Shown here: piece by piece, positions 15,144 to 23,293 of the stretch
How the letters are laid out: each line of letters begins with the position of its first letter
How positions within the stretch are numbered: position 1 is the first letter of the stretch
Source: Palsa-504 sp963835775
GTDB taxonomy: Bacteria; Actinomycetota; Actinomycetes; Streptosporangiales; Streptosporangiaceae
Direction: 5' to 3'
Length of the DNA stretch: 64,000 bases
Assembly: GCA_963835775.1 (NCBI GenBank)
Contig: CAWIHB010000007.1
Coordinates: 248,001-312,000 of the forward strand
Program-made: the position numbers and the translations under genes
The notes under the pieces: model-generated
What the model was told of the DNA's origin: nothing
Seen by the model: the letters and a program-made list of their open reading frames with translations, nothing else
Database searches by the model: none

Positions 15144-15664
15144 CGGTTGGGCCCGGCGGTCGGCCTGCGGAACAGGCGGCGGCCCACGGTCACGATCCAC
15201 CGCCACCGCAGCGCGACGTGCACCGGGACCAGGACGAGCGTCACCGTGGCGGTCAGCGTGTGCAACTGGCTCCAGAAGGGGCCGCCGGGAGTGCTGATGC
15301 CAAGCTCGCTGAGCGCGACGCGGGAGATCAGGATGCCGGAAGCGATGCACAGGGTCATGGCGATGATCAGGGCCAGGTTGACCAGCCAGATGAGGCGGTC
15401 TCGGCCGCCGCGGCGCAGCAGCCGCCTGGTGGTGCGGATCACCCAGTCCCAGTGCAGGGTGAGGTGGACGAGCAGGACCAGGCCCAGCCCGATGCCGAGC
15501 CACTCGTGGATGGCCAGCCCGGTGAAGCCGAAGCTGTAGGCCATCACGTAGCCGGCCAGGATAGCGGCGTCCAGGGCGAAGTCCAGGCGGGTGCGGGCCA
15601 GGATCCGGCGGCGGCTCGGCTTGCTGGCGGGGCGGGTGGCCGGAGGTGAGTTCGGCGCCTGCAT
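15140..15664 (-). CDS. DUF4405/cytochrome b-like four-helix membrane protein
   Basis: A 174-residue membrane protein with about four hydrophobic segments (roughly 31-55, 58-72, 91-112, 130-150). Histidines sit in or beside helices (IHEWLG, VHLTLHWDW, FWSQLHTLT, VPVHVALRW), the pattern of haem-binding DUF4405/cytochrome b561-like proteins, which suggests membrane electron transfer. The N-terminal 28 residues are basic and Pro-rich. Its stop overlaps the GTG start of the lipoprotein gene, so the two were translated as a coupled pair, as often seen for these families. ATG 15664 is the start. Confidence 0.75.
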   Translation of the reverse strand: MQAPNSPPATRPASKPSRRRILARTRLDFALDAAILAGYVMAYSFGFTGLAIHEWLGIGLGLVLLVHLTLHWDWVIRTTRRLLRRGGRDRLIWLVNLALIIAMTLCIASGILISRVALSELGISTPGGPFWSQLHTLTATVTLVLVPVHVALRWRWIVTVGRRLFRRPTAGPNR

Positions 15665-15785
15665 GTGTTCCAGGCTGCCGGACGCGCGGGGTGCGGCGCA
15701 TCGGGCTGCGGGACCACTCGGGCCGGTGCGGACCGCCCGAGGGCTTACGTCTGGCGGCGTACTGGGCGGCGGCTTTAGGCGCTGG

Positions 15786-15900
15786 CCTCTGGGTCCTGAC
15801 GGGCTGAGGCGGAGCTCGGGGTGCCGGTCTCTGGGTCCTGACGAGGTGAGACCGGAGCTCTGGGTGCCGGCCTCTGGGTCCTGACAGGTTGAGACCGGAG
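15786..15900. repeat. Degenerate 42-43-bp direct repeat, 2.7 copies
   Basis: The string CTCTGGGTCCTGAC recurs at about 15786, 15828 and 15871 with related flanks. The 323 bases between the DUF4405 gene and the HNH gene (15665-15987) contain this repeat and a promoter-like site, and no gene. Confidence 0.75.
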
Positions 15901-15916
15901 GTTAAATTTCGGCGTG

Positions 15917-15950
15917 TTGATTCGCTCTCGAACAGGATTTTGCCTATAAT
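15917..15950 (+). promoter_or_regulatory. Candidate promoter of the HNH gene
   Basis: TATAAT at 15945-15950 is a perfect -10 box in a rare AT-rich island, 38 bases before the HNH start. The only -35-like box is TTGATT at 15917-15922, 22 bases away, which is too far to be ideal. Confidence 0.45.
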
Positions 15951-15987
15951 GGTTAGCAGATAGATTCATCCGAACGGGTGGTGGTCA

Positions 15988-18216
15988 ATGCGGAACGGGC
16001 CAGCTCACGGTGCTGCCGGGCGGGACGGGGATCCCGGCCGGGAGCCGTCCGGGCTGGGCGGCGTCCCGCGGTCTGACCAGGACCCGCGGTCTGACCAGGA
16101 CCCGCGGTCTGACCAGGACCCGCGGTTTGACCAGGACCCGCGGTTTGACGGGGACCCGCGGTTTGACGGGGACCGGGGGTGGCGGCTGCGGCCGTCCAGT
16201 CCGGAGCGGCCGGAGTGGGAACTGGATGCGCTGGCCGATGATGAGCCGCCGCCGGAGGATGAGGATCCGTGGGGGTCGGGCCTGGACCCGGAGGACCTGG
16301 CGGTCTGGCTGGATGAGGGACGGCTGGCCGCGGTGTACGCCGAGGCGGCGCAGGTGACCGCGGATGCGGCCCGGGCGCGGGAAAAGACCGACCGGCTGGG
16401 CCTGACCGCAGCGATGGGTGCGGTCGCGGCGGCGGACGGGCGGCGGGGTCCGGGGATGCCCGGCTCAGCCAGGATGTACCCGGGGGAGTACACCAGCCGG
16501 GCGTCCGGGTTCGCGGGCGGGATGCCGCTGGATACCGCGCCGGGGTGCCTGAGCCTGGGCCTGTTCGCGGAGGAGGCGGCCGGGGAGGATGATTCCTGCG
16601 CTGGCGCGTCCGATGATGAGCTGCTGGGTCTGATCTGCGGGTGGGACCGGGTGCAGGCGCACGCCGCGGCGCGCAAGCATGCGGCGGTGGCGGAGTTCAT
16701 CCGCCGCCGGGCGGCGGCGGGCTGCGGGCTGGCCGGGGCGGGGCGGATGCCGGCGGTGTGGGATGAGTTCGCGCCGGTGGAGCTGGCGGCGGTGCTGGGT
16801 GAGTCGCGGTGGGCGGCGGACGGGCTGCTGGAGGTGGCCGATGCCCTGGAGGTCAAGCTGCCCGGCACCAAGGCGGCGTTCCGGGCCGGGATCATCACCG
16901 AGGCCAAGGCCGGGATCATCGCCCGCGCCACCGCCCTGCTGGACCCGGCCGAGGCGCGGGCGGCGGAGGCGCTGGTGCTGGGCCGGGCCGGGAAGCTGAC
17001 CCCGCCCGCGCTGGCCGCCGCGATCGCCCGGGCCGTGATGCAGGTCGCGCCGGACAAGGCGCGCAAACGCCGGGAGCAGGCCGCGAAGGAAGCGCGGCTG
17101 GAGCGGTGGGCGGAGGCGTCCGGGAATGCGGGGCTGGCCGGGCGGGAACTGCCCCCGGCGGAGGTGCTGGCCGCTGATCAGCGGGTGAACGCCTGGGCCC
17201 GGCAGCTGCGGAAGGCCGGGGCCGAGGGCTGCATGGACGAACTGCGCGCCATCGCCTACCTGGACTTGCTCCTGAACCGCGACTCCCGCCCCACCCCCGG
17301 CACCCCGCCCGGCAGCACCGGGCAGCACGAAGGCGACGGGACAGACGAGCCCAGCGGCCCGGGCAGCAGCGATCCGGGCCCGGGCGGCCCGGCAGGCGAT
17401 CCGGGTCCGGGCGGCCCGGCAGGCGCCCCGGGTCCGGGCGGCCCGGCAGGCGCCCCGGGTCCGGGTCCGGGTCCGGGTGGCAGTGTGATCCCGGCCGGGT
17501 TCGCCGGCAAGATCAACCTGACCGTCCCGGCCGTCACGCTGCTGGACCTGGCGGACCGGCCGGGTGAGATCGCCGGTATCGGGCCGGTCGACCCGGACCT
17601 GGCCCGGGACCTGGCCGCCGCGGCGGCCGCGAACCCGAAGACGACCTGGTGCGTGACGGTCACCGACCGGGACGGGCACGCCATCGGGCACGGCTGCGCC
17701 CGCCCCGAACCCCGCAGCGACCAGGCCAGACGCGGTAAACCCGGCGGGCACGACCCGCCCGGCAGCACTAGCGGGCCGCGGTTCACGTTCACCCCGGAGC
17801 GCCGGGACGGGCCGCCCGGCGGATGGGGCACCTGGCGGCTGGCCACCGGGATACCCGGGCGGCCGGACCTGATCATCAGGCTCGGGCCGATCGCCACCGA
17901 CCCGTGTGATCACCGGCACCAGGCCCGCGGGCACGACCCGGGCGTGCTGCTGCGGCACCTGACCCAGATCCGGTACGGGACCTGCACCGGACCCGGCTGC
18001 CGCCGGCCCTCCGCACACGCCGACTTCGAGCACAGCGTGCCCTACGAGGCCGGCGGACGCACCTGCACGTGCAACGGCGACCCTAAGTGCAGGCACGACC
18101 ACCGGCTCAAACAGCACCCCGGGTGGACAGCCGAGCATAGGGCTGACGGCGCCATTCAGTGGACCATGCCCAGCGGACGGCAGTACAGCAGCGAACCCAC
18201 GAGGTACCCCGTCTGA
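15988..18216 (+). CDS. DUF222 / HNH endonuclease domain protein (13E12 repeat type)
   Basis: A 742-residue protein of the actinobacterial DUF222-HNH family. The N-terminus carries six copies of a six-residue repeat (RSDQDP/RFDQDP/RFDGDP, about residues 27-62). The central DUF222 part covers about 200-440 (AGIITEAKAGIIARATALL, LTPPALAAAIARAV). A Gly/Pro linker with GPGGPAGAP repeats (about 455-500) precedes the C-terminal nuclease: CTGPGCRRP, DFEHSVPYEAGG and CRHDHRLKQHPGW. These genes are common, multi-copy and often repeat-rich in actinomycete genomes; their role is uncertain, with mobile-element and phage links. Both repeats are in frame and vary in copy number between genomes as a rule. 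Confidence 0.85.
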   Translation: MRNGPAHGAAGRDGDPGREPSGLGGVPRSDQDPRSDQDPRSDQDPRFDQDPRFDGDPRFDGDRGWRLRPSSPERPEWELDALADDEPPPEDEDPWGSGLDPEDLAVWLDEGRLAAVYAEAAQVTADAARAREKTDRLGLTAAMGAVAAADGRRGPGMPGSARMYPGEYTSRASGFAGGMPLDTAPGCLSLGLFAEEAAGEDDSCAGASDDELLGLICGWDRVQAHAAARKHAAVAEFIRRRAAAGCGLAGAGRMPAVWDEFAPVELAAVLGESRWAADGLLEVADALEVKLPGTKAAFRAGIITEAKAGIIARATALLDPAEARAAEALVLGRAGKLTPPALAAAIARAVMQVAPDKARKRREQAAKEARLERWAEASGNAGLAGRELPPAEVLAADQRVNAWARQLRKAGAEGCMDELRAIAYLDLLLNRDSRPTPGTPPGSTGQHEGDGTDEPSGPGSSDPGPGGPAGDPGPGGPAGAPGPGGPAGAPGPGPGPGGSVIPAGFAGKINLTVPAVTLLDLADRPGEIAGIGPVDPDLARDLAAAAAANPKTTWCVTVTDRDGHAIGHGCARPEPRSDQARRGKPGGHDPPGSTSGPRFTFTPERRDGPPGGWGTWRLATGIPGRPDLIIRLGPIATDPCDHRHQARGHDPGVLLRHLTQIRYGTCTGPGCRRPSAHADFEHSVPYEAGGRTCTCNGDPKCRHDHRLKQHPGWTAEHRADGAIQWTMPSGRQYSSEPTRYPV
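16067..16174 (+). repeat. 18-bp in-frame tandem repeat, 6 copies
   Basis: Unit CGCGGTCTGACCAGGACC, encoding the RSDQDP-type repeat near the start of the HNH protein. The last copies drift to GACGGGG. Confidence 0.9.
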
Positions 18217-18230
18217 ACTGGTACCCGGCT

Positions 18231-18360
18231 ACCAGGTCAGTGCGACCAGGTCAGTGCGACCAGGTCAGTGCGACCAGGTCAGGCCGGCACAGCAGGCCGG
18301 CACAGCAGGCCGGCACAGCAGGCCGACACAGCAGGCCGACACAGTAGGCGGGCACCGCAG
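18231..18360. repeat. Two adjacent tandem arrays: 14-bp (3.7 copies) and 13-bp (6 copies)
   Basis: Unit ACCAGGTCAGTGCG runs from 18231 to 18282, then unit GCCGGCACAGCAG from 18283 to 18360. They fill the space between the HNH gene and the LysE gene. Neither period is a multiple of three and no gene is seen there. Confidence 0.9.
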
Positions 18361-18417
18361 GCGGGGCGCGGCAAAAACCATCTGACTGATCCGCGCGGTC
18401 ACCGTAGCGTGAGAGCT

Positions 18418-19062
18418 ATGGTGCCCGCGAGTCATGTGCTGGCGTTCGTGGCGGTGGTGAGCGTCCTGATCGCCATCCCCGGGCCGAGCGTCCTGTTCAC
18501 CATCAGCCGGGCCCTGACCGTGGGCCGACGGGCCGCCCTGCTGACCGTGGTCGGGAACGAAATCGGCCTGTGCGTGCAGGTGGTGGCCGTGGCGTTCGGC
18601 GTCGGGGCGCTGGTGGAGCGCTCGGCGGAGGCCGTCACGGTGGTGAAGCTGGCGGGCGCCGCCTACCTGGTGTACCTGGGGGTGCAGGCGATCAGGCACC
18701 GGCGTTCGGTGGCCGAGGCGCTGGCCGCGAAGATCAGGCCGGTCAGCCCGCTGCGGGCGGTCCGCGACGGGTTCGTGGTGGGCATGGCCAACCCCAAGAC
18801 CATCGTGTTCTTCGTCGTCGCGCTGCCCGATTTCACCACCACCGCTCCCGGTCACCTGCCGCTTCCGGTGCAGATGCTCATCCTGGGGGCGCTGTTCCCC
18901 GCCATTGCGCTGGTCCTGGACAGCCTGTGGGCGGCGGTCGCGGGCACGGCCCGGGAATGGTTCGTGCGGTCCCCGCGGCGGATGGACCTGATCGGCAGGA
19001 CGGGCGGCCTGGTCATGATCGGGCTCGGCGTCAGCCTGGCCGCGACCGGACGCAAGAACTGA
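18418..19062 (+). CDS. LysE/RhtB family amino-acid exporter
   Basis: A 214-residue membrane protein with about six hydrophobic segments. The N-terminal signature IPGPSVLFTISRAL (P-G-P near residue 20) and VGMANPKTIVFFVVALP (about 122-138) are the standard LysE/RhtB motifs. It should export an amino acid or a related small molecule across the membrane; the substrate is not predictable. ATG 18418 is used; a GTG at 18409 is also possible. A 27-bp array starts five bases after its stop. Confidence 0.9.
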   Translation: MVPASHVLAFVAVVSVLIAIPGPSVLFTISRALTVGRRAALLTVVGNEIGLCVQVVAVAFGVGALVERSAEAVTVVKLAGAAYLVYLGVQAIRHRRSVAEALAAKIRPVSPLRAVRDGFVVGMANPKTIVFFVVALPDFTTTAPGHLPLPVQMLILGALFPAIALVLDSLWAAVAGTAREWFVRSPRRMDLIGRTGGLVMIGLGVSLAATGRKN

Positions 19063-19066
19063 CCTA

Positions 19067-19336
19067 TCCATGGTGACACCGCGGGCCGTCCGGTCCATGG
19101 TGGCACCGCGGGCCGTCCGGTCCATGGTGGCACCGCGGGCTGTCCGGTCCATGGTGGCACCGCGGGCTGTCCGGTCCATGGTGGCACCGCGGGCTGTCCG
19201 GTCCATGGTGGCACCGCGGGCTGTCCGGTCCATGGTGGCACCGCGGGCTGTCCGGTCCATGGTGGCACCGCGGGCTGTCCGGTCCATGGTGGCACCGCGG
19301 GCTGTCCGGTCCATGGTGGCACCGCGGGTTGTCCGG
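19067..19336. repeat. 27-bp tandem array, exactly 10 copies
   Basis: Unit begins TCCATGGTGGCACCGCGG and ends TGTCCGG. Ten copies fill 270 bases with few changes (first copies CCGTCC, later TGTCC; copy 1 has GACACC). Every reading frame is open because 27 is a multiple of three, so the open frames here are not evidence of a gene. It follows the lysE stop directly. Confidence 0.95.
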
Positions 19337-19643
19337 CCCCGGGGCCGGAGAAGTTCCTGGCGGCGGATACCGCGGACCGTTCGGCAAAATTCTCATTTAC
19401 GGCCGAACCGGAACGTTACCGAAAGTTTTTGCAATTCGACCCATCCAACCCGCCGGCGGTAGCGAAGCACACGCGTGACTGGCGATCCGGCGGCCAATGA
19501 CGGCCATCCGAGATCCGAGCCGACGTGGGCACCGGCTTGTCCGCTGGCCCGCCGCCGCCGGATCGCCGTCTTCTCCTCCCCCCTTCTGGCATGGCGTTCG
19601 TCCGCGGCGACCGGCGTGCCGACCAGCCACCGAAAGGACCGTC
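19337..19643. other. Non-coding interval upstream of the Tat-peptide gene
   Basis: It contains one copy of the dispersed CCGTTCGGC motif (19365-19390) and an AT-richer stretch around 19385-19440 that probably holds the promoter for 19644. No gene is seen. Confidence 0.5.
19365..19390 (+). repeat. Dispersed motif copy 2
   Basis: GGATACCGCGGACCGTTCGG then CAAAAT, between the 27-bp array and the Tat-peptide gene. Confidence 0.6.
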
Positions 19644-19940
19644 ATGCCCAGTCACGAGGCCAAGCGTTCGCCGGCCGAGCATCCGACCCGGCGCTCCGTG
19701 CTCGCGGGTGCCGCTACGGCCGGGGCGGCTAGCCTGGCCGTCACCGCCATCGGGGCCGCCGCCAGCCCGGCCCTGGCCGGCACCAGCCCGCGCGGCGACG
19801 ACGCCAACGTGCCGTCCGGGCCCATCGTGGTGCACGTGCGCGATGCGAAGTCCGGGGACATCGAGGTGTTCTCCGGCACCAGCCAGACCCAGCTCCGCGA
19901 CAAGGACCTGGCCGCCCGGATCGCCCGGGCCATTGGCTGA
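19644..19940 (+). CDS. Small Tat-exported protein
   Basis: A 98-residue protein with a twin-arginine signal (TRRSVLAGAATAGAASLAV, about residues 16-34, Ala-x-Ala cleavage near ASPALAG). The mature part is only about 55 residues: GPIVVHVRDAKSGDIEVFSGTSQTQL then DLAARIARAIG. No cofactor motif is seen. ATG 19644 follows GAAAGGA. It is 57 bases upstream of the DUF4331 gene and probably cotranscribed; similar small Tat proteins accompany DUF4331 genes in actinomycetes. Function unknown. Confidence 0.78.
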   Translation: MPSHEAKRSPAEHPTRRSVLAGAATAGAASLAVTAIGAAASPALAGTSPRGDDANVPSGPIVVHVRDAKSGDIEVFSGTSQTQLRDKDLAARIARAIG

Positions 19941-19997
19941 GCCCGCCTGCTGCCGTCATCTACCGTCATCTGCACATTTGAGCCAGTGAGGTAATTC

Positions 19998-21368
19998 ATG
20001 TCATCGCATCGCGAGGCGCCGGAGATCTCCAAGGACCCGGTGGCCGACAGTACTGACGTGTACGCGTTCGTCAGCCCGGACCAGCCGGGCACGGTCACCC
20101 TGATCGCCAACTACATCCCGCTGCAAGGACCGGCGGGCGGGCCGAACTTCTACGAGTTCGGCGAGGACGTCCTGTACGAGATCCACATCGACAACAACGG
20201 CGACGGCCGGGCGGACATCTCTTACCAGTTCCGGTTCCACACCACAGTGCGCGACCCGGACACCTTCCTGTACAACACGGGCCCGATCGAGTCGCTGGAC
20301 AGCGCGAACTGGAACCGGGTGCAGACGTACGACGTGGGGGTGGCGAAGGGCGGGTCGTTCCGCACGCTGGGCAGCGGGCTGGCCTGCCCACCGTGCAACA
20401 TCGGGCCGCTGTCGACGCCGAACTACGCGAGCCTGGCCGGCGCCGCGAACCACGGCCTGGACGGCGGGATCACGGTGTTCGCCGGGCAGCGGGCCGAGGG
20501 CTTCTACGTCGACCTGGGCGCGATCTTCGACCTGGGTGACCTGCGGCCGTTCGAGAACCTGCACGCTCAGTACGGGCTTGGTGTCTTCACCGGGCCCGCG
20601 GCCGGGGTGAACGCGACCAACCACCTGAACGTGCACTCGATCGCGATCCGGGTGCCGATCTCCGCGGTGACCATCTCCGACCACCCGACCATCGGCGTGT
20701 GGACCACGGCCAGCCGGCAGAAGGCCAGGATCTACGACGCCGACCAGGGCGAGTACGTCAACGCCGGGCCGTTCGTCCAGGTCTCCCGGCTGGGCAACCC
20801 GCTATTCAACGAGGTCATCGTGCCGATGGGCAGGAAGGACCTGTGGAACTCGCTGCCGCCTGCCGCGGACAAGCAGTTCGCCGGGTACGTCACCCAGCCG
20901 GGCCTGGCCGCGCTGCTGCCGGGCCTGTACCCGGGTGTGTTCCCCAACCTGGCCGGGCTGGTCAGCTCGGGGAAGCCGCGGGCCGACCTGGAGGCGATCC
21001 TGCTCACCGGGCTGCCGTCGGGGGTGATCACGGGCTTCACCAACTTCACCGGGTCGACGCTGGCCGACATGCTGCGGCTGAACACCTCCGTCCCGGCCAC
21101 GCCGGCCGACAAGCAGAGCATCTACGGTCTGCTCGGCGGCGACGTGGGCGGGTTCCCGAACGGGCGCCGGGTGACCGACGACGTGGTGGTGATCGAGCTG
21201 CGGGCGGTGGCCGGGGTCACCTATCCGCTGATCGACAAGTCCTTCACCCCGGACGCGGCGGCCGCCGCGGTCACCGACGGGCTGACCCCGGCCTCCGTCG
21301 ATGCGCCCTATCTGGGTTCATTCCCTTACCTCGGGGTTCCGTACAGCGGGTTCGACAACCCGTCCTGA
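19998..21368 (+). CDS. DUF4331 domain protein
   Basis: A 456-residue protein beginning SSHREAPEISKDPVADSTDVYAF, the diagnostic start of DUF4331, with later blocks DIYYQFRF-like DISYQFRFHTT, GQRAEGFYVDLGAIFDLG and VIELRAVAGVTYPLID. DUF4331 proteins are of unknown function and often near sigma/anti-sigma genes and secreted proteins. No signal peptide is seen, unlike many relatives, so it may be cytoplasmic or ride with the Tat-exported neighbour. Acidic residue runs (HIDNNGDGRAD) resemble calcium loops. It lies between the Tat-peptide gene and the 114-residue gene in one direction. Confidence 0.9.
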   Translation: MSSHREAPEISKDPVADSTDVYAFVSPDQPGTVTLIANYIPLQGPAGGPNFYEFGEDVLYEIHIDNNGDGRADISYQFRFHTTVRDPDTFLYNTGPIESLDSANWNRVQTYDVGVAKGGSFRTLGSGLACPPCNIGPLSTPNYASLAGAANHGLDGGITVFAGQRAEGFYVDLGAIFDLGDLRPFENLHAQYGLGVFTGPAAGVNATNHLNVHSIAIRVPISAVTISDHPTIGVWTTASRQKARIYDADQGEYVNAGPFVQVSRLGNPLFNEVIVPMGRKDLWNSLPPAADKQFAGYVTQPGLAALLPGLYPGVFPNLAGLVSSGKPRADLEAILLTGLPSGVITGFTNFTGSTLADMLRLNTSVPATPADKQSIYGLLGGDVGGFPNGRRVTDDVVVIELRAVAGVTYPLIDKSFTPDAAAAAVTDGLTPASVDAPYLGSFPYLGVPYSGFDNPS

Positions 21369-21435
21369 CCGTCCGTGCGCGGGCCCGCTGCTGGTGATGG
21401 CGGGCCCGCGCCTTTGTGCAGAAGGAGCTATCGGC

Positions 21436-21780
21436 ATGGCCGAGCCAGTCGCCGGTCCGTCGGGTCCGGGCACCGTGGTCATGGAGGTCGGCGGCGAGAT
21501 CGGCGCGCTGATCATGTACACGCCGGCCGAGATGGACGGGCGGGAGATCGAGATCAGCCGGGCCGGCGAGCCCGCTCGCCGGGACCGCGAGCCCGCGGCC
21601 AAGCGGACGCATTCGCAGGTCCGGGCCCGGCACATGGCCTCCGGGACCAGGTACGCGGCGGTGTACCCGGGCCTGGTGGCCGGTTTGTACACGGTCTGGG
21701 GTCACGCGGACCAGCCGGCGGCCAGCGTGGTCATCAGCGGCGGGCAGGTCGCCAGCTGCCGCTGGCCCGATCCGGTCTGA
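21436..21780 (+). CDS. Hypothetical protein in the DUF4331 group
   Basis: A 114-residue soluble protein. It starts at ATG 21436 with GAAGGAG eight bases before. The fold looks like a small beta protein (TVVMEVGGEIGALIMYTPAEM, RYAAVYPGLVAGLYTVW), and HSQVRARHMASG in the middle is basic. Similar short proteins follow DUF4331 in other actinomycetes as far as I recall, but no function is known. Its stop lies 16 bases from the stop of the convergent anti-sigma gene. Confidence 0.65.
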   Translation: MAEPVAGPSGPGTVVMEVGGEIGALIMYTPAEMDGREIEISRAGEPARRDREPAAKRTHSQVRARHMASGTRYAAVYPGLVAGLYTVWGHADQPAASVVISGGQVASCRWPDPV

Positions 21781-21796
21781 AGGCGTCTTCCGGCGT

Positions 21797-22612
21797 CTAG
21801 ACCGGGAGCGGCAGGGCGAGGATCGGCGTGGTGGTGGGCTGTTTGCTGCCGGGGGCCGGCTCGACGGTCAGGCCGAGCTTGTCGCCCTTGACGATGCCGG
21901 TCGCCACCACCGGCGCGGTCGCGCCCGCCTTGGCCGTGGGCAGCAGGCCGGCCGACACGATCCTCACCGGGCCGATCAGCCACAGCTGGTAGACCTTGCC
22001 CGCGGGCAGGCTGGGGAGCCCGGCGGTGGCCACGATGAGCTTGCGGGTGGCGGCGTCGAGCACCACGCCGGCCACGCCGCCCGCGGTCGTCCGCTGGGAC
22101 AGGAACTGGGCCTGCGGCGCGGACAGGATGGCGGCCAGGGCCTGGTCGTGGGCACGGGCCGCGTCCAGTTCGTCCCGGATGTGCGCCTGCAGCACGGTCA
22201 GCGTCTGGTTCTGGGCCCGGGCCTGGTCGAGCTGCTGCTGGGTATGGGCCTGGGCGAAGCCGAAGAACACCGCGACCGCGATGGCGGCGGCCGCGACGGC
22301 CCCGGACAGCCAGGGCACCCACGGCACCCAGGTCCGGGCCTGCCGCGGCCGGACGTGGGTCCTGATCTCGGGCGGCAGCTGACGGGTGCGGGCCGTCGCG
22401 GCCATTACCTGGTCCCGCAGCTCGGCCGGCGCCTCCGCGGAGGCGGCGAAGGCCATGGCGGTGGCCACCTCACGGAAGCCGCGGACCTCGCTGGCGCAGG
22501 ACTGGCAGCGGTCCAGGTGGCGGGTGAACCGGGTGAGCTCTTTGCCCGGTTCCAGCGCGTCGAGGGCGTAGGCGCCGGCCAGCAGGTGCAGGTCCTGGCG
22601 GAAGAATCGCAT
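21797..22612 (-). CDS. rskA: Anti-sigma-K factor RskA family
   Basis: A 271-residue membrane anti-sigma factor. The cytoplasmic N-terminus has the zinc anti-sigma motif H-x3-C-x2-C (HLDRCQSCASE, about residues 32-42) after HLLAGAYALDALE. One transmembrane segment lies near 98-120, then a coiled stretch (QQQLDQARAQNQTL) and the extracellular RskA domain (KVYQLWLIGP, LGLTVEPAPGSKQPT). It should hold the sigma factor inactive until proteolysis. Its ATG overlaps the sigma stop as TGATG, so expression is coupled. Confidence 0.9.
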   Translation of the reverse strand: MRFFRQDLHLLAGAYALDALEPGKELTRFTRHLDRCQSCASEVRGFREVATAMAFAASAEAPAELRDQVMAATARTRQLPPEIRTHVRPRQARTWVPWVPWLSGAVAAAAIAVAVFFGFAQAHTQQQLDQARAQNQTLTVLQAHIRDELDAARAHDQALAAILSAPQAQFLSQRTTAGGVAGVVLDAATRKLIVATAGLPSLPAGKVYQLWLIGPVRIVSAGLLPTAKAGATAPVVATGIVKGDKLGLTVEPAPGSKQPTTTPILALPLPV

Positions 22613-23208
22613 CAGCTCACCCCCAGGCAATCGCGCATCCGGATCAGCCCGTCGCGGATCCTGGTCTTGATCGCCCCCAGCGTGACGTGCAGCAGCTCGG
22701 CCACCTGCCGGTAGCTGTGGCCGCCGTAGTAGGCCAGGGTGATCGATTCACGCTGGATGTCGGTCAGCCCGTCCAGGCAGCGCCGGACCCGCTCCCGGTC
22801 CAGGCTCGCTTCCACCGCCTCGGCCACCTCATCGTGCGGGGGGCTGACATTAACTGTCTTGTGCTCGCGTTCGGCCGCGGCCGTGGTCGACCGGATACGG
22901 TCGATGGCGCGGCGGTGGGCGATGGTCGTCACCCACGTCGCCGCGCCACCCATCGCCGGGTCGAACCGCGCGGCGGTCCGCCAGACCTCCAGAAGCACCT
23001 CCTGGGCCACTTCCTCAGACTGGGACGGATCCCGAAGAACCCTTTTGATCACGCCGTACACCGGGCCGACCATCCGGTCGTACAGCGCTTCGAACGCGGC
23101 CTGGTCGCCGCGTGCCACATGGACGAGCAGGTCATCCAGATCCTGCTCTCCCCTCCTATCCGTAGCCGCCGACGTGAACCGAGACGCGTCCGAATCGTTC
23201 GGGTTCAT
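22612..23208 (-). CDS. sigK: ECF RNA polymerase sigma factor, SigK-like
   Basis: A 198-residue ECF sigma factor: region 2 (YDRMVGPVYGVIKRVLRDPSQSEEVAQEVLLEVWRTA, then ATWVTTIAHRRAIDRIR) and region 4 (LTDIQRESITLAYYGGHSYRQVAELL with VTLGAIKTRIRDGL). The paired RskA-type gene identifies it as SigK-like. In mycobacteria SigK drives secreted antigens under redox control; here the nearby DUF4331/Tat group is a reasonable target. ATG 23208 has GAAGGT six bases before. It is divergent from the ABC exporter, with an AT-rich 85-base gap holding both promoters. Confidence 0.92.
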   Translation of the reverse strand: MNPNDSDASRFTSAATDRRGEQDLDDLLVHVARGDQAAFEALYDRMVGPVYGVIKRVLRDPSQSEEVAQEVLLEVWRTAARFDPAMGGAATWVTTIAHRRAIDRIRSTTAAAEREHKTVNVSPPHDEVAEAVEASLDRERVRRCLDGLTDIQRESITLAYYGGHSYRQVAELLHVTLGAIKTRIRDGLIRMRDCLGVS

Positions 23209-23293
23209 TAGGCACCTTCGGGGCCGAGGCCGGATCGGATGGGCGGCGAATAAAAGAATTTTAAAGAATCTGAGCCGCTTGTAGCCTGGTGCG

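Noticed and set aside
19067..19336. Long open frames on both strands across the 27-bp array
   Set aside because: A period divisible by three keeps all frames open. There is no start with a ribosome site and no recognisable protein, so it is treated as non-coding.
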